A stretch of 64,000 bases of DNA from NCBI RefSeq assembly GCF_018446385.1, contig NC_056004.1:31254492-31318491 (forward strand). The letters run 5' to 3'. A program made the position numbers and the translations under genes. The notes beneath the pieces are model-generated. The model worked only from the letters and a program-made list of their open reading frames with translations. It had not been told where the DNA came from and ran no database searches. Positions 33,897 through 46,529 of the stretch are shown piece by piece; position 1 is the stretch's first letter; each line of letters starts with the position of its first letter. This DNA comes from Zingiber officinale. Lineage: Eukaryota > Streptophyta > Magnoliopsida > Zingiberales > Zingiberaceae.

Positions 33897-34855
33897 TCAC
33901 ATCACAAGCCTTCCCCACAAGTCTAGTCGAAAGAGACTATAAGTTTGACCCGATTGATTAAACATTTGGTGTTCTCCGTGAATACTCTCGCCGACCAGAC
34001 ACACTGGGATTTAAAGCAGCCGCTCGGCTGTCACAATATTTATACTATTCTTTAAGAAGCTGATCTCTTCCTGGTCTGGCACTCTAGGGTTTAGAGTCAC
34101 CACTTGACTTTCATAGTTCCCTTTACTTACTAAAAAGATGAATTTTCCCTCACTGGGCGTACTAGAGTTCAGAGCCGCCACTCGACTATGACGTGCACGC
34201 CTCCTGCCTCTTGCCGTTTGTCAAGAAGTTGACTTTTCTCTAACCGGAGATGCTAGGGTTTAGAACCGTCGCTTGACTATGATAGACAACTTTAGTCATC
34301 TTTGTGCTTTTTCTGATCAATATCCTGATTGACTGTACACCAGGGTTGATGCTACTCAGATCTATCATGGCCAACACTTAGTCATTTTTTAACTTCCTTC
34401 TGATCTTTGCTTCGACCATGCACTCCCACATAGTGCCTTTTGATTACCGTTGATGTCACCATAATTTCTCAAAACTTGTTCAAATCCCTAACTATTAATG
34501 TAAAGCATGCTTGGTCATGCCCTTTAATCATGCACTTTTTCTCCTTATTAATGTCACTTGTAATCAAATGTCATGCGTCACTTTTCCTTGCCACCACATG
34601 TGTGATATGACAGATAACTATTTGGATTTGATGTGATGATTGTCTTTTCAAAATCAAAGGCTCAGATTAAGTCTCGTTTTCCAAAACCCTTGATCGGACG
34701 GCAGGGGAAACCGCAAACAAGGTTGTAAACCCATAACTTCCTCTATCACCGTCTCTCGTCTTCGTTCTTCGTCTCCTTATCTTCTGCTGCTTGCTCTCGC
34801 TCCATCACCGACAATCTTTCTCTAGTAAGTTTCTTCTTCTTTCTCCTTTTGATCT
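33897..34855. repeat. Tandem repeats inside gypsy element
   Basis: About three diverged units of about 105 bp at 33985-34290 share CTAGGGTTTAGARYCRCCRCTYGACT and a following TTGACTTTTC segment. The remainder up to 34855 is the upstream region of the antisense ORF and contains pyrimidine-rich stretches near 34740-34840 that could be its leader. Confidence 0.65.
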
Positions 34856-37244
34856 TTGATTTCTGCCCCTTGCTCTATGGCTTGCTCTCATTTCCCACTC
34901 CTGGTTGTCTCCGAGTTGTGGTATACTTCCACTAAATCCAAGTTTAATGGTGACGAGATCGACCAAATGAAACTAACTTATCATTTTCCCGACAATTACC
35001 AAATCATCATTCCTTCTGCCAATGCTTGCCCTCATACACCTCCAAACGGTTTTCTTCCCTTCTTCAAAGACCAGTTCTTTGTCGGCCTATGCTTTCCCAT
35101 CCATCACTTCTTCGTGGAAGTTTGCAGATACTTTCATATTCCTTTGTATCAATTAGTACCCAATTCCTTTATACTACTGTGTGGGGTTATTGTATTATTC
35201 CGTCTATAGAGGATTCCCTTGGTGGTCCGCATGTTTCACTACTTTTACTATCCAAAGCTGTCTGAGTCAGGCACTTTCCTTTTTCAAGCCTGAGTATGCG
35301 TTGTTTGTTTTGATAAAATGTCCTCCTCCAATAAGCACTGGAAAAAATATTACTTCTTCGTTCGTCTCCCCAGCCGACCTGTCTTTCTGACAGGCTAGTA
35401 GATAGAATAGTTGAAACCTGCTCCACTCGAGAGATATCAAGGCCAGCCGGATTACTTCCAAGCAGTCATGAGTCTGGCAGGTCAGAAGTACCATATACAC
35501 AAACTACTTTTGAAAGAAGTCTTGTATGTGTTCGGGCTAAGCCCTATCCGAACTTGGCTACCCGTTCCTCTAGGTACATCATTTTTCTTCATGTCATCTT
35601 TGAATCTAACTAATTTCTCTCTCTGTTTTGTAGATCAAATCATAAATAGAGTGTTACTGAGCGGCAAGTGTAGGCTTACCGATGTGGAGATCAATGCTAA
35701 AGGAGTGGTCGAGCTGAAGAGTCACGGTTTACTATCGGTCAAGCATTCCGAAGAGTCGACCAATGAAGTAGGGGGAAGCTATCAGTCAGCGATGCAGTGG
35801 TGAACACAGGTGAGCTACCACCTGAGCGCTCCTCTATGGTGCCGACCATGGTACTGTTAAATTCAAGCACCTCTGGCGAGCCGCTAATCCAACACCGCAA
35901 AAGGCACCGAGCGGAGTCTTCCTCTCTCTCGGCAACTTTGGCCTTATAGTCCCTCGTTCACGCAACAGCTCCCCGACCTCCGTCTGAGGGAGGTGAGACT
36001 TCTTCTTCTACAATTCTCGAGAGGGAGGTTGTCCTACCAACTCCTCCTTTTGACCGGACTCCCTCTTTGTTCGAGATGTCGATTGAGATGATATTCGAGC
36101 AGCCGATCACCTATCTGTCACCCCCACCGGTCAGCACAGAAGCCCCTACATCCATTATTCGTTTCTCTCTTGTGTCCAAGTCCAAAGGTAGGCCACCTTA
36201 GAGCCTTCGGATCCGAGTGGTCGTAGAGATATCAGGGTCATCCTCCGCTTGCCAACCGATGAGTGATGACATCCAAATGACGTCAAGTCGCGCTCCCCAA
36301 AGTTCCAAATTATAATTCAAGGTCCCCTGGTGCAGACCTAGGAAGACGATAGGGCCAGAGCGGTAACCATTCTGCCCGGGAAGCTTGCTGACAACTTTAG
36401 TCAAAAATCGATCAGCGTAAGTTTAGCCGGCATCTTTTGTTCACTTTTCTCGATTGGCAATAACTGGCTTCTTTCAAGTTACAGTTCTAGATGGAAAGTC
36501 TGGCTATGTGTCAGAGGTTGACCTTCCTGGAGCACAAAAACCAATAGCTGCGAGCCCCGGTTAGGCAAACAAACATCTCATGGGCTCGAGTTGAGCAGTT
36601 AACTGCGGAGGTAACCCAACTTAAAAAAAGATTTAGACATGAGCTTTGAGCAATTGATGGGGTTCGAGCGGGCGCTCACGGTGGAGAAGAATAAAAATCA
36701 TAATTAGGCCCTCCAACTCGATCGGTTAACAAAGCACGCTCACCACTTTAAGTCAAAGATAAATTTTACCAACATTAGGAAACTCCGAGCCATTAAAAAT
36801 CTGGATATCAAAAACAAGGAGGCTCGAGTCTTGACAAAAAAGCTTGAAGAGGCAGAAGCTACTTTAGCGACCGAGCAAGATAGCCAACCACGAAGCAGAT
36901 GGTGAGTGAGCTCCAGCTCGAGGAGCATAAACGAATAATTGATGAGAAAGATGCCAAGATGGTCCCTGAAGGCTGAGTTGAAGGTGTCCAAGGCTGAATT
37001 TAATAAGTTCAAGGAGGAGGAGCCCGATCGGCTAGAATCTTTCAGGGTGAAGTACCTTTGCTCCCTCGATTTTAACCAAATGTTCACTGATCGAACTCTC
37101 CATCTCTTTGATTACGATATTGATGGCACCTTCCAACAACTGAAGGACAGTGATCACCACTCCCTCAAGCTTTCAAACAACATTATTAAGAGGGAGAAGA
37201 TTGTGGATTTGCTCCCTGACGATGTGCTAAACTACCTTGTGTAG
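34856..37244 (+). pseudogene. Antisense ORF of Tat gypsy element (Transposase_28-like)
   Basis: On the strand opposite to gag-pol, broken frames reproduce the extra ORF known from Tat-lineage gypsy elements. The 34856-35209 frame has the N-terminal domain often labelled 'putative gypsy type transposon' (PF04195): YHFPDNYQIIIPSANACPHT, then GLCFPIHHFFVEVCRYF and QLVPNSFILLCGVIVLFR. Middle parts at 35411-35803 and about 36500-36900 are charged and coiled-coil-like. The 36939-37244 frame gives the C-terminus. Several shifts and stops interrupt it. Function in live elements is unknown. Confidence 0.7.
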
Positions 37245-37439
37245 TTTTCTCAATAAGTTTATTAACCGTCTCTTGTACCCACCCAAAGCACTCTGTAAAA
37301 ATTTCATAAGTATGAATCCATACATTCCTGTTCGATGCTTTTGAGTTCTCTGTTATGGAGTCTTGCGATCTTTTACCTTATCCTTAGTGTAGCAAACTTG
37401 ACTTTCTGTCCGTGCAATATGTACAATGGAAGTTGAGCT

Positions 37440-38330
37440 CAGCCGAGTGGCACATGTGTCTTGAGCAATTAGTGCGAGTGCTTCACTGGCTTATATCCTG
37501 TCCAAGCGGCACACGAGTCTTTAACACTTAGCGTGAGAGCTTTGCTCGTTTATACTTGGTCGAACGGATCAAGAGTATGGAGGTGTGAGAGCTTGTATCA
37601 CTTATAACTCACATGAATGGTGCGAGAGTCTTTGACACTTAGGCATAAGAGCTTTGCTCACTTATAAGTTGGTCAAATGGCTCAAGAGTCTAGAGGCATG
37701 AGATATTAGCTCACTTATAACTCACCCGAACGATATGAGATTCTTTGACACTTAGGCGTGAGGGCTTTGCTCGCTTATAACTTAGTCGAATGACTCAAGA
37801 GTCTAGAGGCGTGAGAGATTATCTCACTTATAACTCACCCAAGGCTCAAGAGTTTGGAGGCGTGAGAGCTTAGCTCACTTATAACTCGTCCAAATGGGTC
37901 GAGAGTCTTTGACATTCAGGCACAAGGGTTTTGCTCGCTTATAACTTGTCCGAACGGCTCAAGAGTCTGAAGGCATGAGAGTTTAGCTCACTTATAACTC
38001 ACCTAAACAATGCGACAGTCTTTGACACTTAGGCACGGGGGCTTTGCTCACTTATAGTTTTGTCGAATAGCTCAAGAGTTTGGAGGCATGAGAGCTTAGC
38101 ATACGCCTGAATGGTGTGAGAGTCTTTGACACCTTTAGCGTGAGGGCTTTGCTTGTTTATAACTTGGCTGAATAACTCAAGAGTCTGGAGGTGTAAGAAC
38201 TTAACTCACTTATAACTCACCTGAACGGGTCGAGAGTCTTTGACACCTTTAGCGCGAGGGCTTTGTTTGCTTATAACACAGCCGAGCGGCATGTGACTCT
38301 TTGACATTTAGCGAATTTTCATTTAAACTT
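37440..38330. repeat. Tandem array of ~110-bp units in gypsy element
   Basis: Seven to eight diverged units share GCGAGAGTCTTTGACACTTAGGC, GAGGGCTTTGCTCGCTTATAAC and CTCAAGAGTCTGGAGGCGTGAGAG blocks. The array lies between the antisense ORF and the integrase, as in other Tat-type elements with expanded untranslated tandem repeats. Confidence 0.85.
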
Positions 38331-38399
38331 TCTTATATTCAAATAAATAGTCTTACAATTCACATGAATTATATTGTAGGCTTACTATCTGACCCGATA

Positions 38400-39510
38400 A
38401 GGTGCTGTAGATGGTTCGTATTCCATGGTCGATCTAGCTTCCTTCCATTCTCATCCTACAAATAATATGACCCCGAGCTGAGCTTCTATATCACTTTATA
38501 CGGTCCATCCCATGGGGCCTTCAGCTTGGTGATGTCCTCGACCAGCTTGACTCTTTTTCAGACTAAGTCATCGACCTGTAATGATTTGAGATTCACCCTC
38601 ATGTTTAGCTTCATCCTCTGTTGATACGCCATCAGCCGAACGACTGCTTTATCTCTGATTTCGTCTATCAAGTTTAGTTCCATGAGTCATCACTCTGGGT
38701 TATCTTTGTTATGCAACTGTCGCCGATTAGACTCTACGCCAATATCGACTAGCACTACCGCTTCTCCTCCATACACCAAGTGGAATGGAGTTATACCAGT
38801 GGCATTCCGAGGGGTGGTGTGATAGGCCCATAGCACACTCGACAGTTCATCAGCCCAGCTTCCTCCCACGTGGTCAAGTTGAGCTATAAACCCTATGAAT
38901 ATTTCTCTATTAGTGACTTCCGCTTGGCCATTGCTTTGGGGGTAAGCTACTGAAGTAAAGGTTTACGTGATACCATAGCCTGCACACCACTCTTTGAGCC
39001 TCCATCCTTAAAATTGTCTTCCATTGTTGGAGACAAGTTTGTGAGGGGTGTCGAATTAGCACACAATGTTCTGCCACAAGAACTTAATAATCATTTGTTC
39101 AGCTATCTTGGCAAGCAGTTTAGCCTACACTCATTTAGAGAAGTAGTCCATAGCCACGAGAAGAAGTTTCCTCTATCCAGTCGCTAAGGGGAAGGGTCCA
39201 ACAATATTCATGCTCCACTAGTCAAACGGATAGGAGACAATAGATGCCTTCAGTTCTTCTGTGATCTATGTGGTATGTTTTGATATTTCTGACAAGATAA
39301 GCAGGTTACTACCATCTCAGCAACATCATCTTGCAAAGTAGGCCAGAAATAGCCCGCCAACAGGATTTTCCTTGTCAATGAATGATCACTCGGATAACTA
39401 CCACAAGAGCTTTGGTGAACTTCTTGCAGGATGAATTGAATGTCTTCTGATCCGATATACTTTAGCAAGGGTCTCTTGAAGACACTTTTGTATAGGTGAT
39501 ATCCAACCAA
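38400..39510 (-). pseudogene. Gypsy integrase remnant
   Basis: Minus strand. The 39250-39510 frame contains the HHCC zinc-binding domain: a histidine in LQEVHQSSCG, a second in SDHSLTRK, then LLAGYFWPTLQ and CLSCQKYQN. Downstream (39250-38700) the catalytic core is readable across stops: a MDYFSK block, a VAYPQSNGQAEVTNR block, and an AYHTTPRNATGITPFHLVYGGEA block at about 38790-38720. The core would insert cDNA. Stops make it inactive. Confidence 0.85.
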
Positions 39511-39699
39511 TGTGAATCGTCTGACTCTCTTTTTTATTAATCGAGTCTACTCCCGGTCGGCTAATGCACTGCCTGATTGGAGAAATTCAATCAAAGGTGT
39601 CCTCCAATGGCTAGAAGCTTCCATTTCAACTATTCTTTCTATGTGAGCCACCAACATTACCTGCTAGATTGGCTTATCTAATAACATAGGGCTTAAGGA

Positions 39700-40170
39700 A
39701 CTTGCTAACTTGGCTAATTCATCTGCATACTGGTTGTCTGCTCGGGAGATCTTTTGCACGATTACCTCTTGGAGTCCCGCCTTTAACTTCTTGAAGACCT
39801 CAACATATAATTTCAACCTGACGTTATTTATTTTGAACGTGCATGAGAGTTGATGGGCTGCCAGTTGGTAAAACGAGTTGATAAAAACTCAGGTGGCTCC
39901 CACGTGTCTGGCTGCTTGCAGATCGACGATCAGTGCTTTGCACTCCGCCTCATTATTTATAGGTTGTGATGAAGGTAGTGACCTCCGTTTGACAAGGATG
40001 CACCTTTCTTCATAGACCAGCATGGGAGGCTCCTCTAGAATTATGTTTATCTCAAATTGTTGGGCCTTCTCAGTGGCTCGTGACTCAGTTTTCATTATTT
40101 CCACATAACACCAGCAAGCCGACCAAGTTATCCACAGAAATCTTGATCTTTTGGCAAAATGTGGAGACAA
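39700..40170 (-). pseudogene. Gypsy RNase H remnant
   Basis: The 39889-40170 frame carries NNEAECKALIVDLQAARHVGAT, written in two parts as NNEAECKALI and VDLQAARHVGAT, the conserved NNxAEYxAL..GL..A centre of Tat RNase H. The first catalytic region is degraded. It directly follows protease sequence, so the RT domain that should lie between them has been deleted. Confidence 0.8.
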
Positions 40171-40620
40171 CTACTCGAAATTCATTCAACACTAGTTGAC
40201 CTAATATTACATTATAGGCAGACAGAGCATTCATCATGATGAAATTTGTCATTCTTGTCCTCTTGAACGGCTCCTCTTCGAGTTATATGGTTAGCCGCAT
40301 CTGGCTGATCAGCAATACTTCATTACATGTAAATCCATATAAGAGTGTTGTCATGAGTTGCAGCTCGCTTTGGTCGATTTGTAGTTGATCAAATGTCTTC
40401 TTGAATATAATGTTCACTGAACTACTTATATCTACAAAAGTTCAGTGAATATTATAGTTAGCAGTTACCGCTCAGATGATCAAGGCATCATCGTAAGGGA
40501 CTTTTACTCCCTTTAAATTTTGAGGGCCAAAACTTATCTCTAGCTCCTCGGCTCTCTCTTTGTTGCATCCAATAGCATGGATTTCCAACCATCGGGCATG
40601 TGAATTGCAAGCCCGGTTAA
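40171..40620 (-). pseudogene. Gypsy protease remnant
   Basis: Readable across stops: PYDDALII, then FVDISSSVNIIFKKTFDQL, where the usual VDTGSS active site has become VDISSS, and NVILGQ near the end. The active-site change shows loss of function. Confidence 0.7.
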
Positions 40621-40899
40621 AATCACCATCGGCCGGACCCCCTGTAATCATACTGATGTCTCCCCAAGCGGCGTCGCTATGATTCTTTTTTTCCCGAGCC
40701 GATGGACATGACCGCTCGACAGAGGCTCGGGCAGGCCTTTCATAATCTCTTTGTTAGGGTTGCTGAGGAAGCTGCTTAGATGCCGGCCTACCCTCCCCGT
40801 GTTGTACTCCCGACCGATAGTGATGGTGGTGGTCAAGAGACGGGGATTAATAGAAAAATCTTGGAGGAGTCAGTCATCGTGACCGTAGTTTAAGATGAT

Positions 40900-42052
40900 A
40901 ACAATCCTTAGTGTGAGTCACTGAACGATGATAGGAGCAAAAGAGCGACGCCCACAGTCAATAATCAATAAATTTTAGTTGTTCTACCTCACCATGTTGG
41001 ACTATATGGGCTTTGGGCTCCTGATGTTGCTAAGTGGTGTCTGCTCAGGTCCCTTCGGTGGTTGGTGGACATGAGCCGTTCGACGCTCCTTGGCGACCGT
41101 CGGCTCGAAAATTACTTCTTGCTTTAGAGATGACTGTGTCTCCTCTACATTAATGTACTTGGTAACCCACCTGAGCACTGGTCAAAATCTCTTGGGAGCT
41201 TTTGGATGAGAGATCGAAAGAAGTCGCCATCCATAAGTCCCTGGGGAAAAGAACTTACCAAGATCTCTCGAGTGGCCGATGGGATGTCCATGGCTACCTG
41301 GTTGAACCTCTTGATGTAAGCTCGTAATGCTTCCTTGGGCCCTTATTCGACTGCAAACAGGTTAACGTTCGTCTTCTGATAGCGGCGGCTACTTGTAAAA
41401 TACTGTAGGAAAGTCATTTGGAAGTCCTTGAAATTGTTGATGAATTCGATCGGCAAGCGCCTAAACCACCTCTGCGCCAATTTAGAGAGTGTGGTGAGAA
41501 ATACTCAGCACTTTACTTTATCGATGTACTGATGGAGTGTGGTCATATTATTAAATTTGATGAGATGGTCTTTCAGGTCTATCGCCCCCGTGTACTCTCC
41601 AATCGTTAATGGTCTATAGTGAGGTGGCAGTTGGTCATCCAGGATTTCATGAGAGAAGTGTTTATTGATCTTCTCGGGAGAATCATTGAGTTGGGGTGCT
41701 TTGCCTTTCCGCCAATCCCGAACGGGCGCATCCACTGAAGAGGACCCTTGTGTCCTTTATGCTCGGCCTTGCTCTTCTGAGGGTGTGCAGAATAATGCGT
41801 GATGGTAGGGGATTGGCACGTTCGGCGTATCCCGGAAGGCACGTTCGGCTCATCCAAGAAGGCGTAGGTCGACCTATTGTTTGGCTTGCGAAAGGCAGCA
41901 TTTTTTGCTCAAGCCCTGGGATCAGCTTGTTGTCTTATCGATGCCACTAGGTCATTTGCTTGGCAGTTGGCTAATGCCTGATGCTACTCCACTATTTTCG
42001 TAGCTCAAGCTTGTATCAATAACTTTAAGTCTTCTTGTGTTAGTGTTACCAT
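40900..42052 (-). pseudogene. Gypsy gag remnant
   Basis: Starts at the ATG complementary to 42050-42052 (MVTLTQE...). The 41505-41735 frame has the gag core with HYRPLTIGEYTGAIDLKDHL and the ATLHQYTDGVKC-like region. About 41170-41440 continues the capsid part across stops. A zinc-knuckle trace (KDCYHLK) is at about 40880-40910. Confidence 0.75.
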
Positions 42053-42098
42053 GGTAAGTCATCCAGTATCCTCCATCTTCACGTTTCAGTAAAAGATG

Positions 42099-42123
42099 AA
42101 GTTCCCACAGACGATGTCAAATA
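42099..42123 (-). other. Gypsy primer-site region
   Basis: Reverse complement reads TTTGACATCGTCTGTGGGAAC, a decayed form of the Tat-type TTGGCGCCGTCTGTGGGAAC that follows the 5' LTR. Confidence 0.65.
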
Positions 42124-42955
42124 TGACCTTGTCCGAAAGCAGAGAAGATAGCAAGCTTGGGATGTGGCTTGAAGGTTGACGAGGAGAAGACTCCACGCGG
42201 TCGTGCAACAAGAACAACGTTAGTGTCGGGCCGAGAAAGGGTTTCCGGCATTGGTCCTCTGACACTCAAGTTAGTGATCCATAAAAATGAAGAGTCATAG
42301 AAAACTGTAGCTAGAGCGTGTGAGATAACGAAGTTGTGCATACTTCCGCCTGTAGATGGAAACCCTTTTTTATAGTGTCACTGTAGTGTTTGTGCACGCA
42401 TCTCAAGATGTATGCATGCTTTCCAAAATATCCTAGGAAGAGATAAGTCAAAAAGTATCTCTGATACCTTTCCGTAATTGGATTTGCAAATCCTTGATGT
42501 GATGAGCTAGAAACTTCTAAAGTACGATTTACATGTTGGACATGCTCTGTTGCCGGCGGCACAAACATCCAAAAGAGTACGAGGAGATATGTAAGTGGGT
42601 CCCACTATTGGCCGATTGGACCCCACTCGGATTGGCTGTTCACGTTCGACTATGCCGCTTGGAGTTGCTAGCTTGTCTCCTTCTCCACTTCCTGACTGTC
42701 AGTGGTTACCTTCATCCAACCGACCGTAAAGCTCGATTGGCTAGAACTGGAAGCTCATTGTTTACTGCTAACCTCTTAACTCTAATTGCTCGCTACCAAA
42801 GGATGGCCATTCGGTACTCTCGCCCGACCGAATGGGACTCCCGCTCTTCCGGTCCAGTTGGCCCGTAGGGCTTTTGACCATTTTTGAATTTGACCTCCAC
42901 GTTAGCAAGCCTTTTCCCCCATTTCCCCTTTTTTTGGTGGGACTCCTCTTCATCA
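42124..42955 (-). repeat. 5' LTR of gypsy element (minus strand)
   Basis: About 832 bp, pairing with 33067-33896. The primer site and gag follow on its left, fixing the orientation. The right border (CTTCATCA) adjoins the broken D-type LTR that begins the nested region. Confidence 0.8.
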
Positions 42956-43839
42956 CCGCTTCATAACGCTTGGATTTTACTTAGTATTCGCCTTCTTAAA
43001 GTGACTAATCCAAAATGTCACTCCTCGCACACAACTCTACTATAAAACCTTCTCTTGATCAGAAATGAAAGCAAATACAATGAATACAAAAAACTTTACA
43101 TGAATCTTTATTTCTTATCGTTTGAAAATGTCTCTTGATCAGTTGGAAATACAATAGCAATTCGCTTCAAACTTCTCAAGAACTAGCTACTTCAAAACAT
43201 CGTGAAACCTCCTTTTGTAGGATTTGTCTCGAGCTGAAAAGCACCTCTCAATTGATTAATCTTATCCTTATAGGGTTGTAAATGAACTAAGCGTTCATGA
43301 GCAAGCTTGGTGTTTGGCTTGGTAAGAGCTTGTTTATGTTCATTCAATATACATAAGATTAATTAAACAAACAAGTTTGAACAACTCATCAAACTAAACA
43401 AACAAGCTTGAACATGTATGTGTTCAGCTCGTTAACGTTCATGAACAACGTTCATGAACAATGTTCATGAACCATATTCATTAATAAAACTCTTTTCAAA
43501 ATGCTAAATAAATAATAAAATAAATAAATAAATAAATAAGTTTTAATTATCAAGCTCAATAACTAATTAAACAACTGAAAGTTTCAAACAATCAAACAAG
43601 CTTGAATTGAGAGCTCAATAATATCTAAATGAACCAAGCTCGAACCAAACTCAAGTCAAACTTGAACTAATCTCAAGCCAAGCTTGAATTTAGAGTTCGA
43701 TAACATCTAAACGAACCAAACTCAAGCTCATAAAAAATAAACCAAGCCAAACTTGAACAATCATTTTAAAAGCTTGGCTTATTTTAAGTTTGGCTCGATT
43801 ACCTTATCAAACAAGCTTGAACATCCCAAAGCTCGGCTT

Positions 43840-44933
43840 TGTTGGTTGATCGATGGCTGGCTTGAAGGGGGGTTGGATAGACGGCACCCCCAAATCCTCG
43901 CTTCCTACACTATTGTTAGCTTGCGCAGCGGAATACAAACAAAAACAAACAAGCTAAACTAAAAGCAAGACAAAGAAAGGAAATGCAAACCAAGCTACAC
44001 GTTCGTTTAACGTGGTTCAGAGATTAGGGCTCCTACTCCACGGCGTGTCCTTGAGGTGGGCGATCCCGATCCGTCGGTGGATTAACCCCCGGCAAACTCC
44101 GGCTATCTCAAGTAGCTCCTTGTGGGTGGAGAAACCTCACCACAACACCAACTAAGACTCTTGAGACTAGTAGACTACTAATTAGGGTTTACCACCACTA
44201 ATTTCGTCAACTCTAACCAAGCTCCCAAGCTTTGGTTATATAGGTCGCGGGTTGAAAACCCCGCCTACCAGTCGATTGCCAAAACATGCAGTCGACTGTC
44301 CTCTGTGGAAATTCGACCGTTACATCCCAACGGCTCAATACCAGTAGACTGCTAAAACTAGCAGTCGACTGCTAAAACATGCAGTCGACTGTTAAAACAT
44401 GTAGTCGACTGATTCACATTGACCGAACGAACAGAACCACTCTGTTCGCACCCAGTCGACTGCACCAGTCGACTGCTAAAACATGCAGTCGACTGCTACA
44501 GTAGCGCTACAGTACTTCTACAGTAAAGCCCTAAAATTAGGATTTTACCCCGAGTACAATCTCTCGTGCACTCGTACCCTCACCCTTATGACTCACTTGA
44601 CGCTTCTTTGCAGCCTTGACCTCTTGCCTTCAAGCCTACTTTCTTTGGCTCTCGTCCCTCGGATGCATTCAAGCTCGCGGCTCGTCCCCAATGTCATCCT
44701 TCGCGTATGCCTCGAAGTAGCTTCCCTCGGCCCTTGTCCTCGCTTCCTTGTCCACGGTCCCTCGGATGCTTCATCCTTCACCGGACCCGAAGCCATCAAC
44801 CTGAGTCGCATGTGTATCCTGCAAACCTGCACAACTCAAATACACATATCAAGTACAAGGGTGAACCTAACTTAAACCTTTTGCCCAAACACCAAAACAC
44901 ATGGTCGCACGGACCATTGAGATTGCTCCAACA
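43840..44933 (-). repeat. 3' LTR of element C
   Basis: 1094 bp. Six exact CAGTCGACTG palindromes plus three one-base variants at 44269-44495 lie upstream (in sense) of TATATAACC at 44234-44242. It ends CCAACA next to the polypurine complement ATCTCCCCTTTTTT. Confidence 0.92.
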
Positions 44934-45998
44934 ATCTCCCCTTTTTTGATGTTGGCAATACGTTTAAGTTAGGGAAAACATAATAGCAAAAAAATATGCT
45001 AAAACAAATGGACTTACGTTACTAAGGCTACACACTTGGATTTACACCGCCGAATGAACTTACATTGCCAAGGCTATACACTTGGACTTACATCGCCAAA
45101 TGGACTTACGATGCCAAGGCTACACACTTAGACTTACTCCGCCGAATCACAAACAATGAAACATGCATTTGAACCTATCCCAAGGCTCCCCCTACACATA
45201 CGCTCCCCAATGAACTAGGATTTTTACAACGGGCTTTTTAAGAACATATCCCAAGGCTTCCCTATGCAAAGACACTTTCAGGTTTTCCCAACTAAACTTT
45301 ACTCCTCCCCCTTTGCCTAACATCCAAAAGTTCTCCAACAATATCCCAATTATTGAAAACTTGTCATCCAAATTAACCCTAAACTCATGTATTAATCCCC
45401 CATGGATTTCATACACATATAAGAGCTGACCCGGTCAAAATCCAGTACTGAAAATACTTTCAGACTGGTATCAGTCGACTGCCAGAAGTACCAGTCGACT
45501 GCCCCCATGAAAACGAGCTTACAGAGACATTCTGTGCTCATGAACAGTGTTACCAGTCGACTGGTACACTATTCATGAAAAAATTAGCTTTTTCTGGCCA
45601 ACTTCAGAAATGCGCCAGAAATTCCACAGACCTCCAAAAAATCCCAAATTTTGTGGAGATGTCTATTATATCAATGTCTACTTGGGGGAAAATATATATA
45701 AAAATATATCTATCACCAATCTCAAGATTGACATAAAATATAAAACTAGCTAAAAAGTTCAATTGAACCTTGACCTAAAGTCCTAGTTTTGGCTTCCTCT
45801 TGATGTATTTTCCCATACTAACCCATAATGCATCCCTAGCATTGGTTTATATGACATCTATACATCCAAAACCAATTATCATACTATATGACCCCAATGT
45901 CATATTTCTAAGCATGAAACATAACCCATGTGTGTCAATTCCCTAGGTTTGAGATTCAAGTCAGTCTCCAAACCACTTTGCACATTCCATGACTTAAC
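44934..45998 (-). mobile_element. Non-coding internal 3' region of element C
   Basis: Contains three units of about 53 bp (GGACTTACRTYGCCAAGGCTACACACTT) at 45010-45150 and a second set of CAGTCGACTG palindromes at 45472-45481, 45503-45512 and 45554-45563. The last is the centre of a 16-bp perfect palindrome, TACCAGTCGACTGGTA (45551-45566). No coding potential. Confidence 0.8.
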
Positions 45999-46529
45999 CT
46001 AGACTCCCAAGTAAAACCCACTTGAGATCCATTGGCCATGGGTCCCAAATTGACTCTTTGACCTCCCTCTAGAGCTCTTAACCTTAGCCACCTCCCTAGG
46101 TGGCTCACCCACAATGGCTAGGCCACATCGGTGCACCTCCGGTGACACTTGACCTACAAACCTAACTTTCTTAACCTTGGACACTTTGTCCTTGGTTAAT
46201 TTTTCCTTACCTTTAAATGGCTTTTCCTTGCCATTTATTGGCTTTTCCTTGCTATAGTCATATGCAACCCTAGCATAAGACTTTCCCTTAGCTTTGGATG
46301 ATCCTCCCTTGCCATGATCATTTGCCACCCTAGCATATGATCTCTCTTTGGCCTTTGAGGTACTAGATCGGTATCCCAAACCCGATATATCATTGTTGGG
46401 TCTTTGGCTACCCAACACCATACCTAAACCCTTAGATCCAACATTGAATCTTTCTAGGGTTTTCTCCAACTTATCAAGCTTTGCCTTCAAAGCTTGATTT
46501 TCCCTTTCTAAGTTCCTAACCCTAGAGTC
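45999..46529 (-). pseudogene. Gag C-terminal part of element C
   Basis: In the minus-strand frame, gag proper starts at RVRNLERENQALKAKLDKLE, a leucine-heptad coiled coil, followed by SYARV repeats, Lys-rich KEKPxxGKEKP repeats and VRFVGQVSPEVHRCG. The frame's first 18 residues (MGSAIHTPPSLAVRRIPT) come from the LTR of inserted element B. The other gag half is at 53842-54983. Confidence 0.85.

Larger units (their letters stand above)
32605..42955 (-). mobile_element. Ty3/gypsy Tat-type element with extra LTR-gag fragment
   Basis: Minus-strand element with LTRs at 42124-42955 and 33067-33896, TGATGAAGAG...TGACC-type ends, and Tat-type domain order gag, protease, RNase H, integrase, tandem repeats, antisense ORF. 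RT is missing between protease and RNase H. Beyond the left LTR a second primer site and gag start (32700-33066) follow, then a short LTR-like piece (32605-32695). The array is thus LTR-internal-LTR-truncated internal, as produced by recombination between LTRs. All frames are broken. Confidence 0.85.

Noticed and set aside
44269-44495. CRISPR-like array of short palindromes
   Set aside because: Plant nuclear DNA, no uniform spacers, and the repeats sit in an LTR promoter region shared by sister LTRs.
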